DNA from: Chloroflexi bacterium UBA5177
GTDB lineage: Bacteria > Chloroflexota > UBA5177
DNA length: 31,134 nucleotides
Direction of reading: 5' to 3'
Assembly (NCBI GenBank): GCA_002413265.1
Contig: DHWR01000165.1
Coordinates: 1 to 31,134 of the forward strand
Positions within the stretch are counted from its first letter, which is position 1. Every line of letters starts with the position of its first letter. A model generated the notes under the pieces. That model had not been told where the DNA came from, made no database searches, and saw nothing but the letters and a program-made list of their open reading frames with translations. The position numbers and the translations under genes were made by a program. Positions 23,168-31,134 of this stretch are shown here, piece by piece.

Positions 23168-24214
23168 TTAGAACGAGCCTCCGCTCACCCAACGAACGAT
23201 GTCTTGATAGGACACCACGAGGATAAGGAGCAGCAACACCGCCATTCCTACCACGTGGATAACCCCTTCAAGCTCGGGGTCCAGGTTTCGGCGCCGCATC
23301 CAGGAGATGAGCACGAAGATGATCCTGCCGCCATCGAGCGCGGGAATCGGAAGCAGATTGAGAATTCCGAGGTTCGCGCTCAACAGGGCCATGAAGAAAA
23401 AGAGTGAGCCCAGGCCATTTTGTGGTTCTTGATGAACTACTTGTGTTGTGGCCTGGGCGATTCCAATCGGCCCTGCGACCTGGCCACCATTGTGTTGAGC
23501 GATGTTCTGAGCAAGGACGGGAAGGGTGGCCACCATCTGTCCCAGCTGGCTGACGGAGAGGTTCAGAGCAGTGCCAGGATCATATCGCACCGTTGTGGTC
23601 TTTTCCATCTGAACGCCAATCCGGCCCTGCGTGGGTGGGGGGTTCACGCGTGGCGTAAGGTGCACGGTGAAGATGCGCGAGCCACGTTCCACTTCGAGGG
23701 TCACCCGCTGGCCCTGATGTGCCTGCGTGGAGACCTGAAGATCTTCCAGGTACTGAACTCTGCTCCCATCGAGAGCCAGTATGTGGTCGCCTGTTCGCAG
23801 TCCGGCTTTCTGCGCGGGGCTATGGGCGGTGACTCCAGTAATGACCGCGATACTTTTTGGCGAGCCACTGACGAAGACCATGAAGAGCACGACCACTGCC
23901 AGCGTGAGGTTCATGGCTGGTCCTGCCGCAAGGATCACCAGCCGTTGCCATTGGGGCTTTGATCCGAAGCTATCCGGCTCGGTATCTTCGCCGTTCTCGC
24001 CAAGCATTTTGACGAACCCGCCGAGTGGAATGGCATTGAGCGAGTAGATCGTACCGTTGCGTCGCCATGTCTTTAGCCTGGGTGGAAAGCCAAGGCCGAA
24101 TTCATCGACACGCACGCCCATTAGCTTCGCCATGGCGAAATGTCCGAGCTCGTGGACGAGGATCAAGACGGCAAGGATTATGAAGAATGCCGGTATGCCG
24201 AGGAGCAGACTCAA
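23168..24214 (-). CDS. rseP: RIP metalloprotease RseP (M50 with PDZ domain)
   Basis: The 348-residue membrane protease has HELGH at 21-25 (zinc motif), a conserved GLGFPPRL and AIPLGGFVKMLGE, one PDZ domain (about 123-190) and NLLPIPALDGGR with D294 as third ligand. It cleaves membrane-bound regulators such as anti-sigma factors; its target here is unknown. TTG at 24214 overlaps the dxr stop as TTGA, the equivalent of an ATGA coupling. It ends the dxr operon, as in many bacteria. Confidence 0.94.
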   Translation of the reverse strand: MSLLLGIPAFFIILAVLILVHELGHFAMAKLMGVRVDEFGLGFPPRLKTWRRNGTIYSLNAIPLGGFVKMLGENGEDTEPDSFGSKPQWQRLVILAAGPAMNLTLAVVVLFMVFVSGSPKSIAVITGVTAHSPAQKAGLRTGDHILALDGSRVQYLEDLQVSTQAHQGQRVTLEVERGSRIFTVHLTPRVNPPPTQGRIGVQMEKTTTVRYDPGTALNLSVSQLGQMVATLPVLAQNIAQHNGGQVAGPIGIAQATTQVVHQEPQNGLGSLFFFMALLSANLGILNLLPIPALDGGRIIFVLISWMRRRNLDPELEGVIHVVGMAVLLLLILVVSYQDIVRWVSGGSF

Positions 24215-25365
24215 AAAGGACTCGCTTCTGCAACGAGGCCGGCAGCCACTCGACGTGCCCAGCCGTCGGCCTCAAGTATATCCTCCACATTCGGCTCGGG
24301 ACAATTGACATGTGCGTCCAGCACGCTCTGGATCATGGACGGCATGGTAGTAAAGGGGACGGCTCCAGTCAGGAAAGCGTGCACGGCAATTTCATCTGCG
24401 GCGCACAGCACGGCTGGATAAGTGCCACCAGCCCTACCCGCTTCCAGGGCCAGCGTCAGCAGCGGATGGCGGGCGAGATCGATCTGGCCAAAGGTCAGCG
24501 TACCAACGCGACCCAAATCGAGCCGCTCCAGCTGGTTGGGCCAGCGATCCGGATGGCTGAGAGCATACTGAATTGGCAGCCTCATATCGGGAAGCCCCAA
24601 TTGGGCTTTCACAGAGCTGTCATCGAAGGTAACCATCGAGTGCACGATGCTCTGCTCGTGAAGCAGCAGATCGATGCGGTCCAGAGAAATATCAAACAGC
24701 CAGCGAGCCTCGAGAACTTCCAGCCCCTTGTTCATGAGCGTTGCCGAGTCGATGGTAATTTTCGGGCCCATGAGCCAGTTCGGGTGAAGCAGAGCTTGCG
24801 CCGGAGTCACAGATTTCAAGTCACCGGTTGGTACCTGTCTTAGCGCTCCGCCGGAGGCCGTCAGGATCAGGCGCTCGATCGAGCGGCGAGGCTCGCCCAA
24901 CAGACATTGCCAGACGGCGCTGTGTTCACTATCAATCGGCACCAGCGTTCCGTCACCTGCTGCCAGCTCGTCCTGGATCAGCTGGCCCGCCATGACTAAG
25001 GTCTCCTTGTTCGCAAGGGCGACGAGTTTTCCAGCTCTCAGAGCGGAAAGCGATGGCCGAAGACCCACGGCGCCGACCGTGGCGACGACAACGACATCGA
25101 CGTCCGGATCTTCTACGAGCGATGAGAAGCCTTGGATACCTGAAACCGCGGGCATCCAAGAGTTATTCCATGCCGCGGCCGCTCGCTCATCCATCAGAGC
25201 TACGCGCACGGGCCGAAATTCCGCAGCCTGTTCTTGTAGCAGTCGCGAATTACTTCCGGCAGCCAGTCCTATCACTCTTATGCGGTCGCCGAGCATCCGC
25301 ACCACATCGAGAGTCTGCCGACCCACCGACCCGGTGCTGCCCAGAATCACGAGATTACGAGGCAT
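24211..25365 (-). CDS. dxr: 1-deoxy-D-xylulose 5-phosphate reductoisomerase
   Basis: The 384-residue enzyme makes 2-C-methyl-D-erythritol 4-phosphate, the committed step of the MEP isoprenoid pathway, using NADPH. The nucleotide motif GSTGSVGRQTL (9-19) and metal ligands D145, E147 (PIDSEHSA) and E216 (LMNKGLE) are present, as are TASGG and LLHPNWLMGPKITIDSATLMN. ATG at 25365 overlaps cdsA by 11 bases. Isoprenoid precursors made here feed UppS, encoded two genes upstream. Confidence 0.97.
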   Translation of the reverse strand: MPRNLVILGSTGSVGRQTLDVVRMLGDRIRVIGLAAGSNSRLLQEQAAEFRPVRVALMDERAAAAWNNSWMPAVSGIQGFSSLVEDPDVDVVVVATVGAVGLRPSLSALRAGKLVALANKETLVMAGQLIQDELAAGDGTLVPIDSEHSAVWQCLLGEPRRSIERLILTASGGALRQVPTGDLKSVTPAQALLHPNWLMGPKITIDSATLMNKGLEVLEARWLFDISLDRIDLLLHEQSIVHSMVTFDDSSVKAQLGLPDMRLPIQYALSHPDRWPNQLERLDLGRVGTLTFGQIDLARHPLLTLALEAGRAGGTYPAVLCAADEIAVHAFLTGAVPFTTMPSMIQSVLDAHVNCPEPNVEDILEADGWARRVAAGLVAEASPF

Positions 25366-26182
25366 GACCAGTAATCAGAGCAGCGTAGTACACCAGCGGG
25401 CCGACGAAGAGGAGGCTGTCTATCCGGTCTAGTAGTCCCCCGTGGCCCGGGATGATCGTTCCGGAATCTTTTACGCCCGTTTGGCGCTTCAGCATTGACT
25501 CGACCAAATCGCCGAGCTGGGCAACTGCTCCTCCCAGGGCCCCCAACAGTAGGGCTTGCCAAAACAACAGGCCAACCGCCGGAACGGCCACCAGCCCGAC
25601 CAGAGTTGAAGCAGCCAGACCTCCCATCACGCCCTCCCTCGTCTTGCTGGGGCTGACGTGTTTCATGAACGGCCGATGTCCCCAAAAAGAGCCGGCGAAG
25701 TACGCTCCGGTGTCGTAGCTCCAGGTTATGAGGAGGACGACGGCGACCCACCAGGCCCCGTGGGCGGCTTGGCGTAGTAGACCCAGGGGGGCAATCAAAA
25801 CGCCGACATACGCGACGCCGCTCACTGTCATGACCCAGCCAATGAGTCCTCGTTCATAGTTCCTTCGATACAGAAACCAGACGCCTCCAAGAAGCTGAGT
25901 GCCGACGATCAAAGCGATCCACAGAGGCTGGGGGCGGGTGACCAGAGGGGACGAAAGGGCAAGCGCGGCTGACGCCGGCACGCCGATGAGAAGCGAACCG
26001 GGAAAGCCGGCGCGCGCTGCCATGGACCAGAACTCAAAGAATGCAGCTCCAGCCACGAGAGCGAGGACGATACCAAATGGCCACGCTCCCGCGTAGTTCA
26101 CGATCAGAACCAGCGGAATTCCGATTCCTGCGGTAGTGATCCGGACAAATAGGTTTGAGGCTCGTCCGCGACCTCTCGTCAC
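25355..26182 (-). CDS. cdsA: Phosphatidate cytidylyltransferase (CDP-diglyceride synthase)
   Basis: The enzyme makes CDP-diacylglycerol from phosphatidate and CTP. The C-terminal signature is intact: SPSKTREGVMGG, then GDLVESMLKRQTGVKDSGTIIPGHGGLLDRIDS. About seven hydrophobic segments span the rest. I chose GTG at 26182, one base after the uppS stop (275 residues, family-like). Starts at 26218 (ATG) or 26290 would extend it into uppS with a Ser/Arg-rich leader; the ribosome binding sites do not clearly decide. Confidence 0.92.
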   Translation of the reverse strand: MTRGRGRASNLFVRITTAGIGIPLVLIVNYAGAWPFGIVLALVAGAAFFEFWSMAARAGFPGSLLIGVPASAALALSSPLVTRPQPLWIALIVGTQLLGGVWFLYRRNYERGLIGWVMTVSGVAYVGVLIAPLGLLRQAAHGAWWVAVVLLITWSYDTGAYFAGSFWGHRPFMKHVSPSKTREGVMGGLAASTLVGLVAVPAVGLLFWQALLLGALGGAVAQLGDLVESMLKRQTGVKDSGTIIPGHGGLLDRIDSLLFVGPLVYYAALITGHAS

Positions 26183-26183
26183 C

Positions 26184-26909
26184 TCAGAGCTTGCCGAACT
26201 TTCGGTGGCGCCGCGCATACGACTCGATCGCCTCGTCGAGGTCACGCTCTCCGAACTCTGGCCAATAGGTCGGGGTCGAATAGTACTCACTGTAGGCAGC
26301 CTGCCAGATCAAGAAATTTGAAAGACGCATCTCGCCGGCAGTGCGAATGACAAGGTCTGGATCGGGGAGATCGGCCGTATAGAGATACCCGTTAATCGTC
26401 TCCTCAGAGATCTCGTCCGCTGAAAGACCGTCCGACACGATGCGTTTGACCGCATCCACAATTTCGGCACGCCCTCCATAGTTGAACGCGACATTGAGCA
26501 TGAGGTTCGGGTTGTCGTGGGTCAAAGTCACCGCGTTTTCGATCGCTCTGCGCAGGTGGACGGGCACGCCCTCCATTGAACCGACGTGTCGTACGCACAC
26601 GCCTTTCTGATGAAGGTTTCGGGTCTCTCGCTCTGTCGCCTCGGCGAAAATGGTCATGAGCCCGGAAACCTCCTGTGCGGGACGTCCCCAGTTCTCAGTC
26701 GAGAACGCGTACACCGTTAGCATTCGCACGCCGCGATCGAAACACGCATTCGCAATGCGGTGAATATTGCGCACGCCGGCGCGGTGACCTGCCAGCCGCG
26801 GGAGGTGGCGACGCTGCGCCCATCGCCCGTTGCCATCCATGATGATGGCGATGTGCTGAGGAATTGCCGAACTGGACGGCTCGACGTATGCGGGCGACTC
26901 TGCAACCAT
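26184..26909 (-). CDS. uppS: Undecaprenyl (polyprenyl) diphosphate synthase
   Basis: The 241-residue cis-prenyltransferase builds the lipid carrier for peptidoglycan. HIAIIMDGNGRWA with catalytic D25, VYAFSTENW, FNYGGRAEI and DLVIRTAGEMRLSNFLIWQ are the family motifs (RTAGE instead of the common RTSGE). ATG at 26909 directly follows the frr stop, with GGAG about 11 bases upstream. It stands between frr and cdsA, the normal order. Confidence 0.97.
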   Translation of the reverse strand: MVAESPAYVEPSSSAIPQHIAIIMDGNGRWAQRRHLPRLAGHRAGVRNIHRIANACFDRGVRMLTVYAFSTENWGRPAQEVSGLMTIFAEATERETRNLHQKGVCVRHVGSMEGVPVHLRRAIENAVTLTHDNPNLMLNVAFNYGGRAEIVDAVKRIVSDGLSADEISEETINGYLYTADLPDPDLVIRTAGEMRLSNFLIWQAAYSEYYSTPTYWPEFGERDLDEAIESYARRHRKFGKL

Positions 26910-27467
26910 TTAGAGCTCCAGCATCTCCGCTTCCTTGTTCTGACCAATGGACTCGGCGTCGCGGATGGTGCGGTCCGTCAGCTTTTGCAGTTGTTCTTCG
27001 GCTCGCCGCTCCTCGTCTTCGGAAATTTCCTTGTCTTTCTTGAGCTTTCGGACGTGATCGTTGGTGTCCCTGCGTACGTTGCGGATGGCAATCCTCGCCT
27101 CTTCAACGCGCTTGTGCACAAGCTTCACAAGGTCGCGACGCCGCTCTTCGGTGAGCTGCGGGATCACTATCCTGATCTGGGTGCCGTCATTTGTGGGATT
27201 GAACCCAAGATCCGAGCTGCGAATCGCCTTCTCTATATTCCCCAGCGCGCCTTTGTCGTAGGGGTGAACCAACAACTGACGCGAATCTGGCGATGAAATT
27301 GTCGCAAGCTGAAGCAGCGGGGTGGGTGCACCGTAGTAATCGACATTCAGGTGTTCGATGATCGCCGGATTGGCGCGTCCAGTGCGGATTGTGCCCAACT
27401 CCCGGCGCAGGACATCCAGGCTTTTCTCCATGTGATGTTCGGTGTCGACGAGAAGCTGCTGCTCCAT
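26910..27467 (-). CDS. frr: Ribosome recycling factor
   Basis: The 185-residue product splits post-termination ribosomes with EF-G. MEKSLDVLRRELGTIRTGRANPAIIEHLNVDYYG and the C-terminal IRNVRRDTNDHVRKLKKDKEISEDEERRAEEQ-like block (residues 123-160) are diagnostic. Full length and ends are normal. It lies three bases after pyrH, and uppS starts directly after its stop. Confidence 0.97.
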   Translation of the reverse strand: MEQQLLVDTEHHMEKSLDVLRRELGTIRTGRANPAIIEHLNVDYYGAPTPLLQLATISSPDSRQLLVHPYDKGALGNIEKAIRSSDLGFNPTNDGTQIRIVIPQLTEERRRDLVKLVHKRVEEARIAIRNVRRDTNDHVRKLKKDKEISEDEERRAEEQLQKLTDRTIRDAESIGQNKEAEMLEL

Positions 27468-27470
27468 GGT

Positions 27471-28229
27471 CTACTCCACTCCTGCGAGAACTGCTTGAAC
27501 ATTGGCTGCGATCAGAGTACCAATCTGCTCGCCCCTCACCACGCGCTCAATGTTGCCGGGAGCCAAATTGAATACGACGATGGGAAGACCATTGTCCTTA
27601 AGGAGTGACAACGCGGTGCCGTCCATGACCTGCAGCTCTCGGCTCAGCGCTTCCATGTAATCGAGGGTCGAAAAACGGCGTGCGCTGGGGTTTTCGAGGG
27701 GGTCGTACTCGAAGACGCCGTCGACCTTGGTCGCTTTCAGAACCACGTCGGCGTGAAGCTCGATCGCCCGAAGTGCCGCTGCGGTATCGGTCGTAAAGTA
27801 CGGGTTGCCGGTTCCTGCAACCAGAATAACCACACGATCCTTTTCGAGATGACGCTCGGCTCTGCGTCGAATGAACGGCTCCGCCACCTTGTCCATCTCA
27901 ATTCCGGTCATCACTCTCGTCTGCACGCCAAGGATTTCTATAGCGTCTTGCAGCGCGAGTCCGTTCATGACAGTTGCCAGCATCCCCATGTAGTCTGCCG
28001 TGGCTCGGTCCATCCCCCGAGAGGCGGCCGCGGCCCCGCGGAAGATATTGCCACCACCCACGACGACCGCGACCGAAACGCCCCAATTCCGAACCGTCAC
28101 GATTTCTCGAGCGATGGAATTAACCACCATCGGATCGATACCGTACTCCTGATGGCCCAGGAGTGCCTCACCGCTCAGCTTTAGCAGAATACGTGTGTAC
28201 GCCACGCCGGCCGGATCGGCAGTCTGCAT
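27471..28229 (-). CDS. pyrH: Uridylate kinase (UMP kinase)
   Basis: The 252-residue enzyme phosphorylates UMP to UDP for nucleotide and sugar-nucleotide supply. [41 protein letters not shown] and [14 protein letters not shown] are the family motifs. ATG at 28229 follows the tsf stop with no gap and no clear ribosome binding site, so translation is probably coupled to tsf. Confidence 0.98.
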   Translation of the reverse strand: MQTADPAGVAYTRILLKLSGEALLGHQEYGIDPMVVNSIAREIVTVRNWGVSVAVVVGGGNIFRGAAAASRGMDRATADYMGMLATVMNGLALQDAIEILGVQTRVMTGIEMDKVAEPFIRRRAERHLEKDRVVILVAGTGNPYFTTDTAAALRAIELHADVVLKATKVDGVFEYDPLENPSARRFSTLDYMEALSRELQVMDGTALSLLKDNGLPIVVFNLAPGNIERVVRGEQIGTLIAANVQAVLAGVE

Positions 28230-28832
28230 TTACAGACCGATCTGATATCGCGTGAAGCGCTTGACCAGGACGTTTTCGCCGGTTTTTGTGGCGACTTCCT
28301 GAACAAGCTGCTTGATCTTCTTGGAGTCGTCGCGCACGTATGGCTGTTCAAGAAGGACATTCTGCTCGAGGTATTTCTTGAACCCGCCTTCAGCCACCCG
28401 GTCCGCAATTTCGGCAGTCTTTCCCTTTGAAATGGCTTCATCGCGCAGGCGCTGACGAACCTCGCCGGCTTCGGCCTCCGGGATCTCGTCAATCGACAGA
28501 TACCTCGGATTCATGGCCGCGACGTGCATCGCTATCTCGTGTGCCAGGTTCCTGAAGTCTTCGGTTCGAGCCACAAAATCTGTCTCGCAATCCAGCTCTA
28601 CGAGGGCTCCTATCTGTCCACCGCCATGGATGTACGGCTCGATTACTCCCTGCGAAGCCGTCCGGCCGGCCCGCTTGGCGGCGCTGGCCGCGCCCCATTG
28701 CTCGAGAAGCTTCTTGGCTTTACCAAAGTCCCCACCCGCCTCATTGAGAGCCCGCTTCGCCTCCATAATGCCGGCGCCTGTCTCCTCGCGAAGACGCTTG
28801 ATATCGTCAATTGAAGCCACGGTAGTTCCCAC
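28230..28832 (-). CDS. tsf: Elongation factor Ts, short form
   Basis: EF-Ts recycles EF-Tu by exchanging GDP for GTP. The UBA-like N-terminal domain (IDDIKRLREETGAGIMEAKRAL) and the core motif ELDCETDFVART are clear. With about 200 residues it is the short form, as in Thermus, lacking part of the longer Escherichia coli core. GTG at 28832 follows AGGTGA with a five-base spacer; GTG at 28841 and GTG at 28820 (MASIDDIK) are alternatives. Confidence 0.94.
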   Translation of the reverse strand: MGTTVASIDDIKRLREETGAGIMEAKRALNEAGGDFGKAKKLLEQWGAASAAKRAGRTASQGVIEPYIHGGGQIGALVELDCETDFVARTEDFRNLAHEIAMHVAAMNPRYLSIDEIPEAEAGEVRQRLRDEAISKGKTAEIADRVAEGGFKKYLEQNVLLEQPYVRDDSKKIKQLVQEVATKTGENVLVKRFTRYQIGL

Positions 28833-28874
28833 GTTTATCACCTACTCAGGTAGTCAAATGTTCTTAAAATAGTT

Positions 28875-29975
28875 TCACTCCGCAGCGTCCGGATGGACGC
28901 CGACTCGAGACTCCTCCGCCACCGGAGGCACATCACCCGCCGGCGCATCTTCGGCAGCCTGGACCAGGTTCGCATCAGCAGCGCCTTCGGACTCGATTTC
29001 TGGAGCATCGTGGCCGTTTTCGCCGGACGCGCCCATCGGGTCGACAGGATTCACGACGGGCTCAGTATCCTTGTCCGTCTCGGCCACGGAGGGCAGAGCG
29101 CTATCGCCATTGCCTTCCGGTAGATCCGGCACGTCGAGTTCGACAACGTCTTCCCCGTCAAGCTCGGGCGCGACAAAGTCTTCCCCGTCCAGAGACGCGT
29201 CGTAGCCTTCGGGCTCGGCTGTGTAGCCGCCCTCGTACAGCTCAGCTGGCTCGACACCCTCTTCTTCGTCTTCCTTGGCTCGGGTGCTCGCGTACTCCTG
29301 AGCGCCTTCTTCAGCCGCATCGGCAATCTTGCTGGATAGGAGACGTACCGCCCGGATTGCGTCGTCATTTGCCGGGATGCCGTACTCCACCTCATCGGGG
29401 TCTGAGTTCGTATCGAGAAGGGCAACGACAGGAATCTCTAGCCGATCGGCCTCATGGATCGCGATGTGCTCCTTGCCCGTATCCACCACGAATATCGCGT
29501 CGGGGAGGCGCCTCATTCCCCTGATGCCACCCAGCATTCGCTCGAGCTTGGCCGCCTGGTCGTTGAGCTTCAGCTGTTCTTTCTTCGGTCGGCTCTCGAG
29601 CTCGCCGGACTCGCGCATTCGCTCGAGCTCTTCGAGCCGGCGCATTCTCTGCTGAATCGTCTGAAAATTGGTCAGCAATCCTCCGAGCCAGCGCTGATTC
29701 ACGTAGAACTGGCCCGCGCGGCCCGCTTCTTCGGCTACCGCGTCCTGGGCTTGCTTCTTGGTCCCGACAAAGAGCACTTTACCTCCCTGTCGCGTCACGT
29801 CCTGAATGTATCCGTACGCACGGTCCAGCATCGAGACGGTTTTTTGAAGGTCGATGATGTGGATGCCGTTCCGCTCGGTATAGATGTACGGCTTCATCTT
29901 CGGGTTCCACCGTCGAGTCTGGTGTCCGAAGTGTACTCCTGCCTCGAGGAGCTGCTTCATGCTGACAACTGCCAT
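28875..29975 (-). CDS. rpsB: 30S ribosomal protein S2 with long acidic tail
   Basis: From ATG at 29975 ([20 protein letters not shown]) with AAAGGAGGC just upstream, the product is 366 residues. Residues 1-230 are a complete S2 ([38 protein letters not shown]-like [20 protein letters not shown]). S2 in most bacteria is about 230-260 residues; here about 135 extra residues follow, rich in Asp, Glu, Gly and Pro with almost no Lys or Arg. The frame is open upstream to 30035 but lacks S2 similarity there. Confidence 0.97.
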   Translation of the reverse strand: MAVVSMKQLLEAGVHFGHQTRRWNPKMKPYIYTERNGIHIIDLQKTVSMLDRAYGYIQDVTRQGGKVLFVGTKKQAQDAVAEEAGRAGQFYVNQRWLGGLLTNFQTIQQRMRRLEELERMRESGELESRPKKEQLKLNDQAAKLERMLGGIRGMRRLPDAIFVVDTGKEHIAIHEADRLEIPVVALLDTNSDPDEVEYGIPANDDAIRAVRLLSSKIADAAEEGAQEYASTRAKEDEEEGVEPAELYEGGYTAEPEGYDASLDGEDFVAPELDGEDVVELDVPDLPEGNGDSALPSVAETDKDTEPVVNPVDPMGASGENGHDAPEIESEGAADANLVQAAEDAPAGDVPPVAEESRVGVHPDAAE

Positions 29976-30027
29976 GATCGTGCCTCCTTTGTTTGTCGTC
30001 CTCCGCACCCGTCGTCCCGTACGCACA

Positions 30028-30043
30028 CCGCTCAAAGGAGCGG
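30028..30043 (-). promoter_or_regulatory. Small hairpin in the rpsB leader
   Basis: CCGCTC and GAGCGG pair around a four-base loop (CTTT on the - strand) about 50 bases before the rpsB start. It does not cover the AAAGGAGGC site. A role in S2 feedback control is possible but not shown. Confidence 0.35.
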
Positions 30044-30087
30044 CAACATCGCACGATCAGGATGCGTGTGTGATTGGGCGTAGAAAA

Positions 30088-30111
30088 GACCAGCGCGCGC
30101 CGCCGCTGGTC
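30088..30111 (-). terminator. Terminator or attenuator between hslU and rpsB
   Basis: An 8-bp perfect stem (30088..30095 with 30104..30111) with an eight-base GC-rich loop is followed on the - strand by TTTTCT, the form of an intrinsic terminator. It lies 66 bases after the hslU stop and may end that transcript. It also lies right at the expected start site of the candidate rpsB promoter, so it could act in the rpsB leader. Confidence 0.7.
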
Positions 30112-30117
30112 ACGATC

Positions 30118-30146
30118 AGTGTACCAGAGGCAGACCTGCGCGTGAA
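30118..30146 (-). promoter_or_regulatory. Candidate promoter of the rpsB operon
   Basis: On the - strand TTCACG (30146..30141) and TACACT (30123..30118) are separated by exactly 17 bases, each matching four of six sigma-70 consensus positions. Transcription would begin near 30111, giving a leader of about 135 bases before rpsB. Confidence 0.45.
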
Positions 30147-30177
30147 GCGCGAACACGTCAGGCTATAGGTGTTTCGC

Positions 30178-31134
30178 CTACAAAATGTACTTGCTCGCCT
30201 CGTCTGACAACGGGACGTCTCGCAGCTGCGTCCTCACGTATTCGGCGTCGATAACCACCGTTTGACCCGCGAATTCAGGAGACCTGAAGCTCACTTCTTG
30301 CAGTACTTTTTCCATCACACCGTACAGCCGGCGAGCGCCCAGATTCTCCGTCTTCTCGTTCATCAGCGCAGCTGCGCGAGCCATCTCACGGAGACCGTCC
30401 TCAGTAAAAGTAAGCGTCACGTCCTCGGTGGACAGGAGGGCCGCATGCTGTTTTGTCAGCGAGTTCTCCGGCTCGGTCAAGATCCGCAGGAAGTCGGCTT
30501 CGTTCAAGTCCTGCACCTCCACCCGGATCGGGAAGCGCCCCTGAAGCTCCGGGAGCAAGTCCGAAGGCCTGGAACGATTAAACGCGCCAGCCGCGACGAA
30601 GAGTATGTGATCGGTATTAATCAGGCCGTATCGGGTGGCCACGCTTGCTCCCTCGACGATGGGAAGCAGATCTCGCTGGACTCCTTCTCCAGACACGTCA
30701 GCACCATAGTCACCGCTGCGCGACACTAACTTGTCTATCTCGTCAACGAAGACAACGCCCGAGTCCTCGACGCGGCGCAAGGCCATATCGACGACCTCTT
30801 CGAAATCGATAAGCTTGTTCGCTTCCTGTTCAACCAGGATCCTCCGAGCCTCGCGGACCGAGACCCGTCTCGCTCGTTTGCGCGACTGCACGCTCTGAAT
30901 GAATTCCTGGAATTGCTCGTGAATCTCTTCTGAGCCGATACCTGACGCGAATTCTATGACCGAGCTGAACGCTTCCTCAGGGTCGATCTCGATTTCAATG
31001 ATCCTCTCTTCAAGCTCGTGATTCGCTAGCTGTTGCGCCACGGCCCGGCGTCTGCGCTTCATGTATGCCCGCTGTGAGGTCGTGGGGGCGCTGTCTCCAG
31101 TGGACTCATCTGTGACGCGCTTCGGCTCGAGCAA
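30178..31134 (-). CDS. hslU: HslU, ATPase subunit of the HslVU protease (partial, C-terminal part)
   Basis: The 318 residues present are the C-terminal two-thirds of HslU; the start and Walker A are beyond the window. Walker B is GVVFVDEIDKL, followed by the sensor region FVAAGAFNRSRPSDLLPELQGRFPIRVEV and the sensor-2 arginine segment LGARRLYGVMEKVLQEV. The ending SDEASKYIL is the tail that inserts into HslV. An insert (I domain) with coil-like charged sequence is at the N-terminal part seen here. HslV is expected just upstream on the - strand. Confidence 0.95.
   Translation of the reverse strand: MLEPKRVTDESTGDSAPTTSQRAYMKRRRRAVAQQLANHELEERIIEIEIDPEEAFSSVIEFASGIGSEEIHEQFQEFIQSVQSRKRARRVSVREARRILVEQEANKLIDFEEVVDMALRRVEDSGVVFVDEIDKLVSRSGDYGADVSGEGVQRDLLPIVEGASVATRYGLINTDHILFVAAGAFNRSRPSDLLPELQGRFPIRVEVQDLNEADFLRILTEPENSLTKQHAALLSTEDVTLTFTEDGLREMARAAALMNEKTENLGARRLYGVMEKVLQEVSFRSPEFAGQTVVIDAEYVRTQLRDVPLSDEASKYIL

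Overview
This window is almost entirely bacterial core machinery. It holds the tail of tuf, a complete fused S10-spc-alpha ribosomal protein supercluster on the + strand (52..16887), a short accessory stretch (16919..23167), and on the - strand the rpsB-tsf-pyrH-frr-uppS-cdsA-dxr-rseP block preceded by the end of hslU (23168..31134). The DNA looks moderately GC-rich. Zinc-binding (Cys-containing) forms of S14, S4, L36, L24 and adenylate kinase, an F420-type LLM oxidoreductase, HslU, many GTG/TTG starts and a Thr/Pro-rich secreted protein fit a Terrabacteria lineage such as Chloroflexota, Dormibacterota or a relative. That placement is inference; no 16S gene is present.

Region 1 (1..16887, +) runs tuf end, rpsJ, rplC, rplD, rplW, rplB, rpsS, rplV, rpsC, rplP, rpmC, rpsQ, rplN, rplX, rplE, rpsN, rpsH, rplF, rplR, rpsE, rpmD, rplO, secY, adk, map, rpmJ, rpsM, rpsK, rpsD, rpoA, rplQ, truA, rplM, rpsI. 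Genes are tightly packed, with many ATGA, TAATG or TGATG overlaps, so they are probably translationally coupled. infA is missing from its usual place between map and rpmJ. Intercistronic RNA hairpins lie before rplR, rpsK and rpsD; the two before rpsD are strong candidates for S4 feedback control. A 12-bp hairpin terminator closes the block and also contains the stop codon of the convergent scpB.

Region 2 (16919..23167) holds a - strand operon for a short site-2 protease, ScpA and ScpB (chromosome condensation). A divergent FmdB-type zinc-ribbon gene follows. Next come - strand genes for a secreted Thr/Pro-rich protein, two unrecognised small proteins, a histidine phosphatase, an LLM flavin oxidoreductase and a 66-residue helix-turn-helix protein, and then about 450 bases without a convincing gene.

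Region 3 (23168..31134, -) couples translation (S2, EF-Ts, ribosome recycling factor), UMP kinase, and lipid/isoprenoid carrier synthesis (UppS, CdsA, Dxr) with an RseP-type membrane protease. The S2 protein carries an unusual acidic tail of about 130 residues. A promoter followed at once by a terminator-like hairpin lies between hslU and rpsB, and a similar arrangement precedes the site-2 protease operon.

I found no mobile element, CRISPR array, tRNA or rRNA, and no convincing novel multi-gene system. The best leads are the S2 tail, the rpsD leader, the promoter-hairpin leaders and the unknown small genes at 19490..20797.
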